Assembly (NCBI RefSeq): GCF_016756395.1
Contig: NZ_AP018365.1
Span: forward strand, 5,025,001-5,089,000
From: Streptomyces sp. SN-593
GTDB lineage: Bacteria; Actinomycetota; Actinomycetes; Streptomycetales; Streptomycetaceae
DNA: 64,000 nucleotides
Direction of reading: 5' to 3'
Position 1 is the first letter of the stretch. Every line of letters starts with the position of its first letter. The notes below the pieces were generated by a model that saw nothing but the letters and a program-made list of their open reading frames with translations, searched no databases and had not been told where the DNA came from. Below, in pieces: positions 1 to 11,010 of this stretch. A program made the position numbers and the translations under genes.

Positions 1-2161
<2,161 letters not shown>

Positions 2162-2271
2162 CATGTGTGCTCGCGTCCACTGTGTGGTTCTGAAACAACC
2201 AGCTACCCACATGCCATTGCCTGGTGAGAACCGGGTGTGTGGTGTGTGTGGTGTGTGGAGAGTTTCATAGT

Positions 2272-2388
2272 GTTTCGGTGGTCATAGCGTTAGGGAAACG
2301 CCCGGTTACATTCCGAACCCGGAAGCTAAGCCTTTCAGCGCCGATGGTACTGCAGGGGGGACCCTGTGGGAGAGTAGGACGCCGCCGA
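2272..2388 (+). rRNA. 5S ribosomal RNA
   Basis: A 117-nt 5S rRNA follows the 23S after a spacer of about 110 nt. It starts GTTTCGGTGGTCATAGCG and ends GGACGCCGCCGAAC, so the two ends pair to form helix I. The internal CCCGGTTACATTCCGAACCC is the conserved loop B/C segment. The spacer before it contains a short run of GTGTGTGG repeats and no tRNA. The order 23S-5S is the usual Streptomyces rrn layout; the 16S gene lies outside the window. Confidence 0.96.
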
Positions 2389-2401
2389 ACAAATTTTGAA
2401 T

Positions 2402-2440
2402 AAGCGCCAATTCTTGTGCATGTCACAAGGGTTGGCGCTT
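2402..2440 (+). terminator. rRNA operon terminator hairpin
   Basis: A 9-bp outer stem AAGCGCCAA / TTGGCGCTT (2402-2410 with 2432-2440) encloses an inner stem CTTGTG / CACAAG (2413-2418 with 2424-2429) and a 5-nt loop. It begins 14 nt after the 5S rRNA, which is where an rrn terminator is expected. An open reading frame that starts at 2396 runs through this hairpin, which is one reason to reject that start for the next gene. Confidence 0.9.
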
Positions 2441-2467
2441 CTTCGCGTTGGGGGGCCAGGCGGGGGC

Positions 2468-3142
2468 ATGTACCGTGACCTCGTGCAGTACGACCTGGTG
2501 ATCTTCGACAACGACGGTGTCCTCGTGGACAGCGAGCCCCTCTCCAACCGCATCCTCGCGCAGTGCCTGACCGCGGCCGGCCACCCCACCACGTATGAGG
2601 ACTCCCTCCGGGACTTCATGGGCGCCGCCCCGCACCGCGTCCACGACCTGGTGCGCGAGCGGTCGGGGGCCGAGCTCCCCGTGGACTTCGACGCGGCCTA
2701 CCACGCGCAGGTCTTCGCCGCCTTCGAGCGGGAGTTGGAGCCCGTCGAGGGAGTCGCCGCGGTGCTGGACGCGCTCGCCGCGGACGGGGTGCCGTACTGC
2801 CTCGCGTCGTCGGGCGGGCACGAGCGCATCCGGGTCGCCCTGCGCAAGACCGGGCTGTACGACCGTTTCGGGGAGCAGCGGATCTTCTCGGCGCAGGACG
2901 TGGGGCGCGGCAAGCCGGCTCCCGACCTCTTCCTGCACGCCGCAGGCGCGATGGGCGTCGCGCCCGGGCGGTGCGCCGTGGTGGAGGACAGCCGGCTGGG
3001 CGTGCAGGCGGCCGTCGCGGCCGGGATGGACGTCTACGGGTTCACCGGGATGACGCCGGCAGCCCGGCTGGCGGGGGCCACCGCGCTCTTCGCGCGGATG
3101 CCGGAGCTGCCGGCCCTGCTGGCCGGCCCGGCGGAAGAGTGA
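2468..3142 (+). CDS. HAD-superfamily hydrolase (beta-phosphoglucomutase/phosphatase type)
   Basis: This 224-aa protein is a soluble HAD phosphatase. Motif I is FDNDGVLVDSE with the nucleophile and acid-base aspartates at residues 14 and 16. Motif II is LASSGG (Ser near 118), motif III is the Lys of GRGKPAPD, and motif IV is VVEDSRLGV. A helical cap lies between motifs I and II, as in the subfamily of YniC, Gph and beta-phosphoglucomutase. The substrate cannot be read from sequence; sugar phosphates are typical. The ATG at 2468 is preferred because the longer frame from 2396 would start inside the rrn terminator. Confidence 0.88.
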   Translation: MYRDLVQYDLVIFDNDGVLVDSEPLSNRILAQCLTAAGHPTTYEDSLRDFMGAAPHRVHDLVRERSGAELPVDFDAAYHAQVFAAFERELEPVEGVAAVLDALAADGVPYCLASSGGHERIRVALRKTGLYDRFGEQRIFSAQDVGRGKPAPDLFLHAAGAMGVAPGRCAVVEDSRLGVQAAVAAGMDVYGFTGMTPAARLAGATALFARMPELPALLAGPAEE

Positions 3143-3189
3143 GCGCAGACCCTACTCATCCGTAGCTCCCGCGCTTAGCCTGCTCGCTT

Positions 3190-4491
3190 ATGGACGTCGC
3201 TCGCCCGCAGGCTCTGCGGCAAGGCCGGGCCGCCCTCGCGATCAGCTTCTTCGCGCAGGGCGCGCTGTTCGCGCTGCTCGTCACCCGTATCCCGGCGATC
3301 CAGGACCGCTACGGGATCAGTGACGGGCTGCTGCCGGTGTTCCTGGCGGCCGTGCCGATCCTGGCCGGCGTCGGGAGCGTGCTGACCGAGCGGCTGGTGA
3401 AGCGGGTGCGGCCGAGCGTGGTGCTGCGCTGGGTGCAGCCGGTGGTGGCGCTGGTGCTGGCCGGTCTGGGCGCCGGGAACCGGATGTGGGCGGCGGCGGT
3501 GACGCTCGCGCTGTTCGGGGTGTGCGTCGGCGGGCTGGACGCGTCGATGAACATGCTGGGCGTGAGCCTCCAGCGGGAGTGGGGCCAGAGCATCATGCTG
3601 GGGTTCCACGCGGCCTACAGCCTCGGCGGCATCGTCGGGGCGTCGCTGGCCTGGTCGGGCGCGCACTGGCACATCGCGCTGTTCTCGCTCTACGGCCCGG
3701 CGGTGCTGGTGCTCATTCCCCTGACGCTGACCGCGAGCCGCTGGTACCGCGACCAGCGGCCCCCGGCGGCCGGCGTGGAGGAGTGGGACGGCGGCCCGGC
3801 CGTCCCGTACGGGCCCGAACCCCCGGGAGCCGCCGCCGAGGGGCCTGCCGGCCCCTCCGGTGGCCGTCCGGTGGGGACCGGGGCCGCCCAGCAGGTCGTC
3901 ATGCGCATGCTCCTTCCGCTGTGCCTGGTGATGGCCTTCGCGTACATCGGGGACTCGACGGTCTCCAACTGGAGCGCGAAGTACCTCCAGGACACGCTGC
4001 ACAGTTCCGACCAGCTCTCCACGGTTCCGTACGCGGTGTACATGGTGACCACGCTGATCGGGCGGGCGGTCGGGGACCAGGGGGTGCGGCGCTTCGGCGC
4101 GGTCGCGGTGGTGCGGCTGGGCTCGGTGGTGGCGGTGGCGGGCTTCGCGGTGGTGGCGGTGGCGCCGGGGCCGTGGGTGGGCATGCTCGGCTTCACGCTG
4201 CTCGGCCTCGGGCTGTGCGTGATCGTGCCGCAGACCTTCGCCGCGGCCGGGCGGATGTTCCCGGACGACTCGGACTCGGCGATCGCGCGGCTGAACATCT
4301 TCAACTACGTCGGGTTCCTGGTCGGGTCGCCGCTGGTCGGGGCGCTCGGCGACGCGTGGAGCTACCGCGGCGCCATGGTCGTGCCGATGGTCCTGGTGGG
4401 GGCGACCCTGCTGTACGCGGGATCTTTCGCGAAGGGCGCCGCCGGGTACGGTGTCGGCCATGAGCGGCCGCGCGCAGTTGATGTGGGATGA
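3190..4491 (+). CDS. MFS transporter, YbjJ-like
   Basis: The 433-aa protein is an integral membrane transporter of the major facilitator superfamily, with about 12 hydrophobic segments split by a hydrophilic loop near residues 185-230. The N-terminal segment with FFAQGALFALLVTRIPAIQ and the central GGLDASMNMLG stretch resemble the YbjJ/fucose-permease-like branch. The substrate is unknown. The ATG at 3190 has only a weak ribosome-binding site. The 3' end overlaps the following acuC-like gene by 32 bp (from 4460), which suggests translational coupling. Confidence 0.85.
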   Translation: MDVARPQALRQGRAALAISFFAQGALFALLVTRIPAIQDRYGISDGLLPVFLAAVPILAGVGSVLTERLVKRVRPSVVLRWVQPVVALVLAGLGAGNRMWAAAVTLALFGVCVGGLDASMNMLGVSLQREWGQSIMLGFHAAYSLGGIVGASLAWSGAHWHIALFSLYGPAVLVLIPLTLTASRWYRDQRPPAAGVEEWDGGPAVPYGPEPPGAAAEGPAGPSGGRPVGTGAAQQVVMRMLLPLCLVMAFAYIGDSTVSNWSAKYLQDTLHSSDQLSTVPYAVYMVTTLIGRAVGDQGVRRFGAVAVVRLGSVVAVAGFAVVAVAPGPWVGMLGFTLLGLGLCVIVPQTFAAAGRMFPDDSDSAIARLNIFNYVGFLVGSPLVGALGDAWSYRGAMVVPMVLVGATLLYAGSFAKGAAGYGVGHERPRAVDVG

Positions 4492-5647
4492 CCGGGTAAC
4501 GGCGTACGACTTCGGGGCCGGGCATCCGATGGACCCGGTGCGGCTCGACCTGACCTGGGCGCTGGTGCGCGCGTTCGGCCTGGACGCGGGGGTGAAGGTG
4601 GTGGCGGCCCCGGCGGCCGGCGAGTCGACGCTGGAGCTGGTGCACCGGTCGGACTACGTGGCCGCCGTGCGCCGCGCCTCGGCGGACCCGCGGGCGGCGC
4701 AGGCGGGCGCCGAGGCGGCGTACGGCATCGGCAGCATGGACAACCCGGCGTTCGCGGCGATGCACGACGCGTCCGCGCTGATCGCCGGGCAGTCGGTGGC
4801 CGCGGCCGAGGCGGTGTGGCGGGGCGGGGTCGAGCACGCCGTGAACTTCGCCGGCGGGCTGCACCACGCCATGCCGGGCCAGGCGGCGGGCTTCTGCGTC
4901 TACAACGACGCGGCGCTCGCGGTGGCGCGGCTGCTGGAGCTCGGCGCCGAGCGGGTGGTGTACGTGGACACGGACGTACACCATGGGGACGGTGTGCAGA
5001 CGGCGTTCTGGGACGAGCCGCGAGTGCTGACGATCTCGCTGCACGAGACGCCGCGCACGCTCTTCCCGTATGCCACGGGGTGGCCGGAGGAGACCGGCGG
5101 GGCGGCGGCGGAGGGCGGCGCGGTGAACGTGGCGCTGCCGGCCGGGACCGGGGACGAGGGCTGGCTGCGGGCGTTCCACGCGGTGGTGCCGGAGCTGGTG
5201 GCGGCGTTCCGGCCGCAGGTGCTGGTCTCGCAGCACGGCGCGGACAGCCACGTGGAGGACCCGCTGGCTCACCTGGCGGTGTCGTTGGACGCGCAGCGGG
5301 TGGTGGCGGAGGCGTGCCACCGGCTGGCGCACGAGCACGCGGAGGGGCGCTGGGTGGCGCTCGGCGGTGGCGGGTACGCGGTCGCGGACGTGGTGCCGCG
5401 GGCCTGGACGCACCTGGTGGGCATCGCGGCGGGTACGCCGGTCGAGCCGCGGACGGCGGTGCCGCGGGAGTGGCAGGACCAGGCGTACGCGCGGACCGGG
5501 ACGCCGGTGTCGGCACGGATGACGGACGGGGCGGCGGGGCGCTGGACGGAGTTCGACGACGGCGGGTACGACCCGGCGTCACGGCTCGACCAGGCGGTGC
5601 TGGCCACGCGGCGGGCGGTGTTCCCGCTGCACGGGCTGCTGCCGTAG
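4460..5647 (+). CDS. acuC: acetoin utilization protein AcuC-like (class I/II histone-deacetylase fold)
   Basis: A zinc-dependent deacetylase of the AcuC/HDAC family of about 395 aa. The active-site signatures are present: the tandem His pair in GGLHHAMPGQ, the zinc ligands in YVDTDVHHGDGVQ, SLHETPRTLFP, and the Asp in SQHGADSHVEDPL followed by the GGGGY segment. In Bacillus AcuC deacetylates acetyl-CoA synthetase and raises its activity; the same role here is inferred. Two in-frame starts exist, GTG 4451 and ATG 4460; the ATG is chosen, and both lie inside the upstream MFS gene. Confidence 0.9.
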   Translation: MSGRAQLMWDDRVTAYDFGAGHPMDPVRLDLTWALVRAFGLDAGVKVVAAPAAGESTLELVHRSDYVAAVRRASADPRAAQAGAEAAYGIGSMDNPAFAAMHDASALIAGQSVAAAEAVWRGGVEHAVNFAGGLHHAMPGQAAGFCVYNDAALAVARLLELGAERVVYVDTDVHHGDGVQTAFWDEPRVLTISLHETPRTLFPYATGWPEETGGAAAEGGAVNVALPAGTGDEGWLRAFHAVVPELVAAFRPQVLVSQHGADSHVEDPLAHLAVSLDAQRVVAEACHRLAHEHAEGRWVALGGGGYAVADVVPRAWTHLVGIAAGTPVEPRTAVPREWQDQAYARTGTPVSARMTDGAAGRWTEFDDGGYDPASRLDQAVLATRRAVFPLHGLLP

Positions 5648-5838
5648 CCGCCCAGGGGGCGTCGCCGCCGTACCGGCCCCGCGCGGGCCGGTCCCCGCGC
5701 GAGCCCGCGCACGGAGCGCCCCCGCTCCTCCGACGTGGCCGCGCGGGACCGGTCCGGGCCCGGTGCCCACCCGTGGGGGTGATTACCGGACGGTTCGCCG
5801 TGTGCCGGTCGTACGGGGTGTGCAGGATCGGGCGCGTG

Positions 5839-6636
5839 GTGAGTGTGGGTGCGCTGCGCGCACATCTGGTGGCGGTGGGACTCGCGGGCGAGGTACGCAC
5901 GGCGCGGGAGCAGAGCCTGGTGAACTACGGGCTGTTCGCGGCGCGTGATCCCCGGCAGACCTGCGGGCTCGAACCGGACGGCGAGTGGGGGCGGGCGGAG
6001 CTGCTGCGGCTGATGGCCGACCGGTGCGGGGTGTCGGCCGATCCGGACCGGACGTCCGGTCCGGACGTGATCGATCCGGACCGTACGCTGGCGGCCCTCG
6101 ACGCGTTCGCGGAGCGCCTGGCGCGCGCGGCGCACGACCGGCTACCCGTCCTGCTGGGCACAGGACATCCACATCGTCTCCTCGGTTTCTACGCAACTTT
6201 GTCCGCTGCCCTGTCGGCGGCGGGGTGCCGGGTCCTCACCCCGCGCTACGACGAATGCATGCGCATGTCCACTCACTTCGGCGTACGCGCGCACCGCCTC
6301 GGCTACGTAGGGGGAGTGGCGCTGGTGCGCTCGGAAGGAGCCGAGAAGGGAGCGCACACCCACTCGCCGCTGCCGGTGCGGGCGGCGCTCGCGGCGGCCG
6401 CGCAGCAGGCCGGCACGCTACCGAAACTGGTGGTCGGGGACCATGGATTCGTCTGCGGGGCAGGGCAGTTGGGCATCGAGGCGATCGGTCTGGGGGACTG
6501 CGACGACCCGGCGGTTTTCGTGGCCGAGGCAGAGGGCATCGTCTCGGTGGCCGTACCACTCGACGACACCGCTCGCTCGGATTACTACCGGCCGGTCACC
6601 CGTTACGTCCTCAAGAGTGCGTGGCTCGGGCAGTAA
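5839..6636 (+). CDS. conserved actinobacterial protein, often named phosphatase
   Basis: About 265 aa, soluble, with no membrane segment or signal peptide. I recognise it as a conserved Streptomyces protein usually annotated phosphatase, but I see none of the classical phosphatase motifs. Conserved-looking segments are the glycine-rich LLGTGHPHRLLGF near residue 110, and LVVGDHGFVCGAG near residue 200 followed by VPLDD and SDYYRPVTRYVL at the C-terminus. It may bind a nucleotide or sugar phosphate, but this is a guess. The start is chosen among GTG codons at 5836, 5839 and 5845. Confidence 0.7.
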   Translation: MSVGALRAHLVAVGLAGEVRTAREQSLVNYGLFAARDPRQTCGLEPDGEWGRAELLRLMADRCGVSADPDRTSGPDVIDPDRTLAALDAFAERLARAAHDRLPVLLGTGHPHRLLGFYATLSAALSAAGCRVLTPRYDECMRMSTHFGVRAHRLGYVGGVALVRSEGAEKGAHTHSPLPVRAALAAAAQQAGTLPKLVVGDHGFVCGAGQLGIEAIGLGDCDDPAVFVAEAEGIVSVAVPLDDTARSDYYRPVTRYVLKSAWLGQ

Positions 6637-6765
6637 TCATCCCTTCGCAACTCCTCTTCCCCACTTGCATCATCCGCCCCTAATCTGAGGGGGAGCGCAC
6701 ATGCCTGTTTGGAGTCGCCGGAGGGGAAGCCGGTGGCCGTCATGTGCGGAAGGTTCAGGTGTGTC

Positions 6766-6978
6766 ATGGCTGTAACTGAAAGTCGGCCTCTCAACGAGGT
6801 CGTGTTCCTCACCGTCGCCGAAGTCGCGGCGGTCATGAGGGTGTCGAAGATGACCGTGTACCGACTGGTGCACAGCGGTCATCTGCCGGCGATTCGCGTG
6901 GGTCGGTCGTTCCGGGTTCCGGAGCAGGCCGTGCACGAGTACCTGCGGGAATCCTACGTGGGGGTGGAGTCTGCCTGA
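6766..6978 (+). CDS. BldC-like small DNA-binding protein (excisionase/MerR winged helix)
   Basis: A 70-aa protein that is almost entirely one helix-turn-helix domain: VFLTVAEVAAVMRVSKMTVY, then the wing segment IRVGRSFRVPE. This is the excisionase/BldC class, which binds DNA as head-to-tail oligomers in BldC. A longer frame begins at 6709, but the ATG at 6766 gives the usual family length of about 68-70 aa and follows a purine-rich GGAAGG. It sits alone, with bS22 about 150 bp downstream. It is a paralogue type rather than BldC itself, judged by context, since bldC is elsewhere in S. coelicolor. Confidence 0.88.
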   Translation: MAVTESRPLNEVVFLTVAEVAAVMRVSKMTVYRLVHSGHLPAIRVGRSFRVPEQAVHEYLRESYVGVESA

Positions 6979-7124
6979 GCTGCCCGGGACGGCCCGGTAA
7001 CGGGCCGGTGACGGACCGCGTGGGCCTCGGTTACGTTCGTCCGCTCGGGGCGGGTAGGCTAGGCCGACGTAGGTCGTGTGGGCTCGGACGCCCCGCACCG
7101 AGTGAAACCGAAGCGAGGGTTGTC

Positions 7125-7223
7125 GTGGGCTCTGTCATCAAGAAGCGGCGTAAGCGTATGGCGAAGAAGAAGCACCGCAAGCTTCTGAAGCGGACGCGTG
7201 TTCAGCGCCGCAACAAGAAGTAA
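7125..7223 (+). CDS. ribosomal protein bS22-type (AURKAIP1/COX24 domain), 32 aa
   Basis: A 32-residue, extremely basic protein starting with GTG 7125: it reads GSVIKKRRKRMAKKKHRKLL then KRTRVQRRNKK. This is the actinobacterial AURKAIP1/COX24-domain protein, found as an extra small-subunit ribosomal protein (bS22) near the decoding centre in mycobacterial ribosome structures. GCGAGGG at 7112-7118 serves as the ribosome-binding site. A longer frame beginning at 7008 is probably not translated. Confidence 0.92.
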   Translation: MGSVIKKRRKRMAKKKHRKLLKRTRVQRRNKK

Positions 7224-7396
7224 GCGCGCTGCTTGCCGCTCTCCTGCCCCCTCCCTCCGCCCGATTCAGGGCGGTCGGAGGGGGCAGTGGCGTGTACGGG
7301 GCCGGTCGGCGGCCGGCCGGAGGCGGGGGCGTTTCGTCGCCGCGGCGCAACACCGGCGGGGTACGGTGACAGCATTCCCTCAGGAAGGCGCTGAAC

Positions 7397-8440
7397 GTGG
7401 GCAAGGTGGTGCTCGTCACCGGAGTCGCGCGGCAGCTCAGCGGGCGGTTCGTCCGGCGGGTGCAGCGCGAGCCCGAGGTCGACCGGGTGGTCGCCGTCGA
7501 CGTGGTGCCGCCGGAGCACGACCTGGGGGACGCGGAGTTCGTCCGGGCCGACATCCGGCAGCCGATGATCGGAAAGGTGCTGGCGCAGCACGCGGTGGAC
7601 ACCGTGGTGCACCTGGACGTCAGCGGCACCCCGCTGGGCGCGGGCGGCCGCACCCAGGCCAAGGAGACCAACGTCATCGGCACGATGCAGTTGCTGGGCG
7701 CGTGCCAGAAGGCGCCGACCGTCCGCCGGCTGGTGGTGAAGTCCTCGACGAGTGTCTACGGTTCCGCATCGCGCGACCCGGCGGTGTTCACCGAGACCAC
7801 CCCGGTCAAGTCGCTGCCCAGCGGCGGCTTCGCGAAGGACGCGGTCGAGGTCGAGGGCTTCGTGCGCGGCTTCGCCCGGCGCCGGCCCGACGTGGCGGTG
7901 GCGGTGCTGCGGTTCGCCAACATCCTGGGCCCGCGGGCGGACACCCCCCTGGCGGAGTTCTTCGACCTGCCGATACTGCCCACCGTGTTGGGGTACGACC
8001 CCCGGCTCCAGTTCGTGCACGAGGACGACGTCGACGAGGTCCTGGTGGTCGCCGCCACGGAGGCGCGGCGGGGGACGCTGAACAGCGGCACGTTCAACGT
8101 CGCCGGCGACGGGGTGCTGCTGCTGTCGCAGACCGCGCGGCGACTGGGGCGCCCGACGGTGCCGGTGCTGCTGCCCGCCGTGACCTGGGTGGGCCGGATG
8201 CTGCGGACGGCGGGGGTGACGGACTTCTCCGCCGAGCAGATCCGGCTGCTCACCCACGGCCGGGTGGTCGACACCCGGCAGATGCGGGAGACGCTGGGCT
8301 TCCACCCCGTCCACACCACGGCGGAGACCTTCCACGACTTCGCCCGCACCCGGCACCCCGGCCTGCTGCCGCCCGCCCGGCTGGCGGCCGCGGTCGACGG
8401 CGCGGCGGCCCGGGTGCGGCGCGCGGAGTCGGCGCGGTGA
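7397..8440 (+). CDS. NAD-dependent epimerase/dehydratase-family protein
   Basis: A 347-aa extended SDR. The N-terminal Rossmann strand VVLVTGVARQLSGRF and the acidic VVAVDVVPPE at the end of strand 2 point to NAD binding. The conserved VKSSTSVYG segment is present near residue 120. Where the catalytic YxxxK is expected the protein reads GGFAKDAVEVEG, so the canonical Tyr-x3-Lys pair is not obvious. It may be a binding or regulatory protein instead of an active epimerase. It begins with GTG 7397 and is followed after 85 bp by the acyltransferase gene on the same strand. Confidence 0.85.
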   Translation: MGKVVLVTGVARQLSGRFVRRVQREPEVDRVVAVDVVPPEHDLGDAEFVRADIRQPMIGKVLAQHAVDTVVHLDVSGTPLGAGGRTQAKETNVIGTMQLLGACQKAPTVRRLVVKSSTSVYGSASRDPAVFTETTPVKSLPSGGFAKDAVEVEGFVRGFARRRPDVAVAVLRFANILGPRADTPLAEFFDLPILPTVLGYDPRLQFVHEDDVDEVLVVAATEARRGTLNSGTFNVAGDGVLLLSQTARRLGRPTVPVLLPAVTWVGRMLRTAGVTDFSAEQIRLLTHGRVVDTRQMRETLGFHPVHTTAETFHDFARTRHPGLLPPARLAAAVDGAAARVRRAESAR

Positions 8441-8525
8441 CGGTGGGGGCGGACAGCGTGGTGGCGGCGGACGGCGGGGGATCGGGATCGGTGCGGGGGC
8501 AGGAGCGGCAGGAGGAGCGGCAGCC

Positions 8526-9737
8526 ATGACGGACGCGAAGGTCATTCCGTTCGGGGATGACGCCCGTCGCCGCGGCGGTGGCGGGACGGGCGCCGGGAGT
8601 GGGGCGCGGCGGTCGCGGGGCCGGGAGCGCAAGGCGGGCGCGCCGGCGCCCGGGCAGAAGGCCGAGAACGGCCCCCAGCCGCCGCTGGCCGCCGTTCCGG
8701 AAGGCGGTGCGGGCATTCCGGCTCAGGCGGACGGCTCGCCGCCCACAGGGGCGGGACAGGGCTCCGCCGACGGCTCAGCCGACGGCGCCGACGACGGTGC
8801 CGCGACCTCGTCGGCGGGTCCGTCGGCGGCGGGCGCGGACGGGCCGGGGGAGTCGCTGTCCGCCGCGTTCGGCGCGGTCGCCGACCGGCTGCTCGGCGGG
8901 CCCTGGGAGCGGAAGGTCGCGCAGGGCCTGTCGTTCCTGCGCCGCCGGGTGACCGGGGACTACGACGTCGACGAGTTCGGCTTCGACGCCGACCTCACCG
9001 ACCAGGTGCTGCTGTCGCTGCTGCGCCCGCTGTACGAGGGGTACTTCCGGGTCGAGGTCAAGGGCATCGAGAACATCCCCGCCGAGGGGGGCGCCCTGGT
9101 CGTGTCGAACCACTCCGGGACGCTGCCGATCGACGCGCTGATGACGCAGGTCGCGGTGCACGACCACCACCCGGCGGGCCGCCACCTGCGGCTGCTCGCC
9201 GCGGACCTGGTGTTCGTGCTCCCGGTGGTCAACGAACTGGCCCGCAAGGCCGGCCACACCCTCGCCTGCGCCGAGGACGCGCAACTGCTGCTGGAGCGCG
9301 GCGAGGTGGTCGGGGTGATGCCCGAGGGGTTCAAGGGCCTGGGCAAGCCCTTCTCCGAGCGGTACAAGCTCCAGCGGTTCGGCCGGGGCGGGTTCGTGGC
9401 GACGGCGCTGAAGACGAAGGTGCCGATCGTGCCGTGCTCGGTGGTGGGCGCCGAGGAGATCTACCCGATGGTGGGCAACTCCCGCACCCTCGCCCGCGTC
9501 TTCGGCTTCCCGTACTTCCCGCTGACCCCCACCTTCCCCTGGCTCGGGCCGCTCGGGCTCCTTCCGCTTCCGACGAAGTGGACGATCCAGTTCGGCGAGC
9601 CGATCCCCACGGAGTCGTACCCGCCGGAGGCCGCGGACGACCCGATGCTCGTCTTCAACCTGACCGACCAGGTCCGCGAGACGATCCAGCACACGCTGTA
9701 CGAACTGCTGGTGGAACGGCGGTCGGTGTTCTTCTGA
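8526..9737 (+). CDS. PlsC-like lysophospholipid acyltransferase
   Basis: A 403-aa protein with a disordered, Gly/Ala/Ser-rich N-terminus of about 120 residues, then an acyltransferase domain. The His-Asp motif reads SNHSGTLPIDALM, so His and Asp are six residues apart instead of the classical four; actinobacterial homologues of the haemolysin-like branch often vary here. A second block VMPEGFKGLGKPFSERY matches the phosphate-binding EG motif, and VPCSVVGAEE follows. It would transfer an acyl group to a lysophospholipid at the membrane. An IS110 element lies about 100 bp downstream. Confidence 0.85.
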   Translation: MTDAKVIPFGDDARRRGGGGTGAGSGARRSRGRERKAGAPAPGQKAENGPQPPLAAVPEGGAGIPAQADGSPPTGAGQGSADGSADGADDGAATSSAGPSAAGADGPGESLSAAFGAVADRLLGGPWERKVAQGLSFLRRRVTGDYDVDEFGFDADLTDQVLLSLLRPLYEGYFRVEVKGIENIPAEGGALVVSNHSGTLPIDALMTQVAVHDHHPAGRHLRLLAADLVFVLPVVNELARKAGHTLACAEDAQLLLERGEVVGVMPEGFKGLGKPFSERYKLQRFGRGGFVATALKTKVPIVPCSVVGAEEIYPMVGNSRTLARVFGFPYFPLTPTFPWLGPLGLLPLPTKWTIQFGEPIPTESYPPEAADDPMLVFNLTDQVRETIQHTLYELLVERRSVFF

Positions 9738-9840
9738 TCCGGGTGACGTGTCCCGGGCGGGCTGAAACGGGCGGGCCGGTCCGGGTGCGGCGGGAGCGGG
9801 GGTCCGTGCCGGTTCCCGCCCCCGCCGCGTACCGGCGGAT

Positions 9841-9849
9841 GCTCCTATG
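9841..9849. repeat. IS110 core repeat, transposase 3' side
   Basis: GCTCCTATG lies five bases beyond the transposase stop codon. The identical sequence is at 11025-11033. The pair marks the probable recombination core of the element. Confidence 0.7.
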
Positions 9850-9853
9850 CTTG

Positions 9854-10939
9854 TCAAGCGGCCGGTGCGAGGTCGGTTTGAGTGATTCGTTCCGTTGGTG
9901 TGGTGGTCAGGGCGCGGTAGACCTCGCGGGCGACGAATCGCTTGAGGCAGCGCATGATGTCCTTCTTGTTCAGCCCTTCCTTGGTGCGTCGTTCGACGTA
10001 GGCGCGGGTGCGTTCGTCGAAGCGCATGCGGGTCAGGACGATGGTGTGCAGGGCGTTGTTGGCGGCCCTGTCGCCGCCGCGGTTGAGTCGGTGGCGGTGT
10101 GTGCGGCCGGAGGACGCCGGGATCGGTGCGACTCCTGCCAGGTGGGCAAACGCGGCCTCCGACCGCATTCGTTCGGGGTTGTCCCCAGCGGAGGCGAGCA
10201 GTTGGCCGGCGGTCTCGGGCCCGACCCCGAACAGCTCCAGCAGCTGCGGAGCGGCCTGCTTGACCAGCGGGCCGATCTCCGCGTCCAGCTCGGTGATCTC
10301 GGTGTCCAGTGCCTGGAGACGGCGGGCGAGGCGCCGCAACGATCCCCGGGTCGCCGCCAGCGGCCGCGAGAGGTCCTCGCCGGGTCGCAGCCGGGCCAGG
10401 GTGCGTATCAGCGCGGCCCGGTCCAGACCGGCGACCTGCTCGCGCAGCATCGCGGGGGCCGACACCAGCAGGCCGCGGATCTGGTTCATCGCCTGGGTGC
10501 GGGCCTTGACCGCGCTGCGGCGGGCGAGTCGCAGGACCCGCACGGCCTCGACCACGCCGTCCCGGCTCTTGGGGATGCCGGCGGCTCGGCCCGAGAGCAC
10601 GGCCATTGCGGCGGCATAGGCGTCGATCGGGTCGGACTTGCCCTTCATCCGCCGTGTCTTGCGGTCCGGCCGGTCCACGTCGAAGACGGTGACCCCGGCG
10701 GCGGTCAGCACGCGGGCGAGCTCGGCGCCGTAGGCACCGGTGCCCTCGACGCCGACCGCGACCAGGTCGCCGTGCGAGCGCATCCAGTCCAGCAGGTACC
10801 GGTAGCCGCGGATGGTGGCCTCGAACTCGCGATCGGCCAGGTGCCGGCCGATGGAGTCGATCACGGCCGCGTGGTGGGTCAGGCCGTGGGTGTCGACTCC
10901 GCCGGTGATCCGCGGCCCGTCGTGCGTCATGCTGGTCAT
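9854..10939 (-). CDS. IS110-family transposase (DEDD recombinase)
   Basis: A 361-aa RNA-guided-type recombinase of the IS110 family. The N-terminal RuvC-like domain has the DEDD acidic set: Asp16 in GGVDTHG, Glu65 in GVEGTGAYG, and Asp103 and Asp106 in KSDPIDAY. A helical linker follows (residues about 125-230), then the C-terminal Tnp domain with GVGPETAGQLL and the catalytic serine region GVAPIPASSGRTH. The frame is intact. Two starts are possible, 10939 and 10930; a longer upstream frame to 11095 would cross the element boundary and is rejected. Confidence 0.92.
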   Translation of the reverse strand: MTSMTHDGPRITGGVDTHGLTHHAAVIDSIGRHLADREFEATIRGYRYLLDWMRSHGDLVAVGVEGTGAYGAELARVLTAAGVTVFDVDRPDRKTRRMKGKSDPIDAYAAAMAVLSGRAAGIPKSRDGVVEAVRVLRLARRSAVKARTQAMNQIRGLLVSAPAMLREQVAGLDRAALIRTLARLRPGEDLSRPLAATRGSLRRLARRLQALDTEITELDAEIGPLVKQAAPQLLELFGVGPETAGQLLASAGDNPERMRSEAAFAHLAGVAPIPASSGRTHRHRLNRGGDRAANNALHTIVLTRMRFDERTRAYVERRTKEGLNKKDIMRCLKRFVAREVYRALTTTPTERITQTDLAPAA

Positions 10940-11010
10940 GTCCGTCCTTGCGTATCCGTACCGACGAGGGCGGCACGCGCCGGTCGGGCGGGTGGACAAG
11001 ACAGTGACGG
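10940..11010 (-). ncRNA. candidate IS110 guide (bridge) RNA leader
   Basis: In IS110 elements the non-coding end next to the transposase start encodes a structured bridge RNA, transcribed from the promoter formed by the circular junction. Here the only space for it is the 5' leader between CATAAG (11018-11013) and the transposase start. The leader is only about 75-95 nt, shorter than the published IS621 bridge RNA, so the RNA would have to extend into the coding region. I could not assign donor or target loops by eye. This is inference from family knowledge. Confidence 0.25.

Noticed and set aside
2210..2262. GTGTGTGG-rich run between 23S and 5S as a functional repeat.
   Set aside because: Short and irregular; ordinary spacer variation is the simpler explanation.
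2396..2467. Upstream extension of the HAD gene to 2396.
   Set aside because: It begins inside the rRNA terminator hairpin; ATG 2468 fits the HAD family start.
6665..6686. TTGCAT and TAATCT as a promoter for the BldC-like gene.
   Set aside because: The two hexamers are only 10 bp apart, too close for a sigma70-type promoter.
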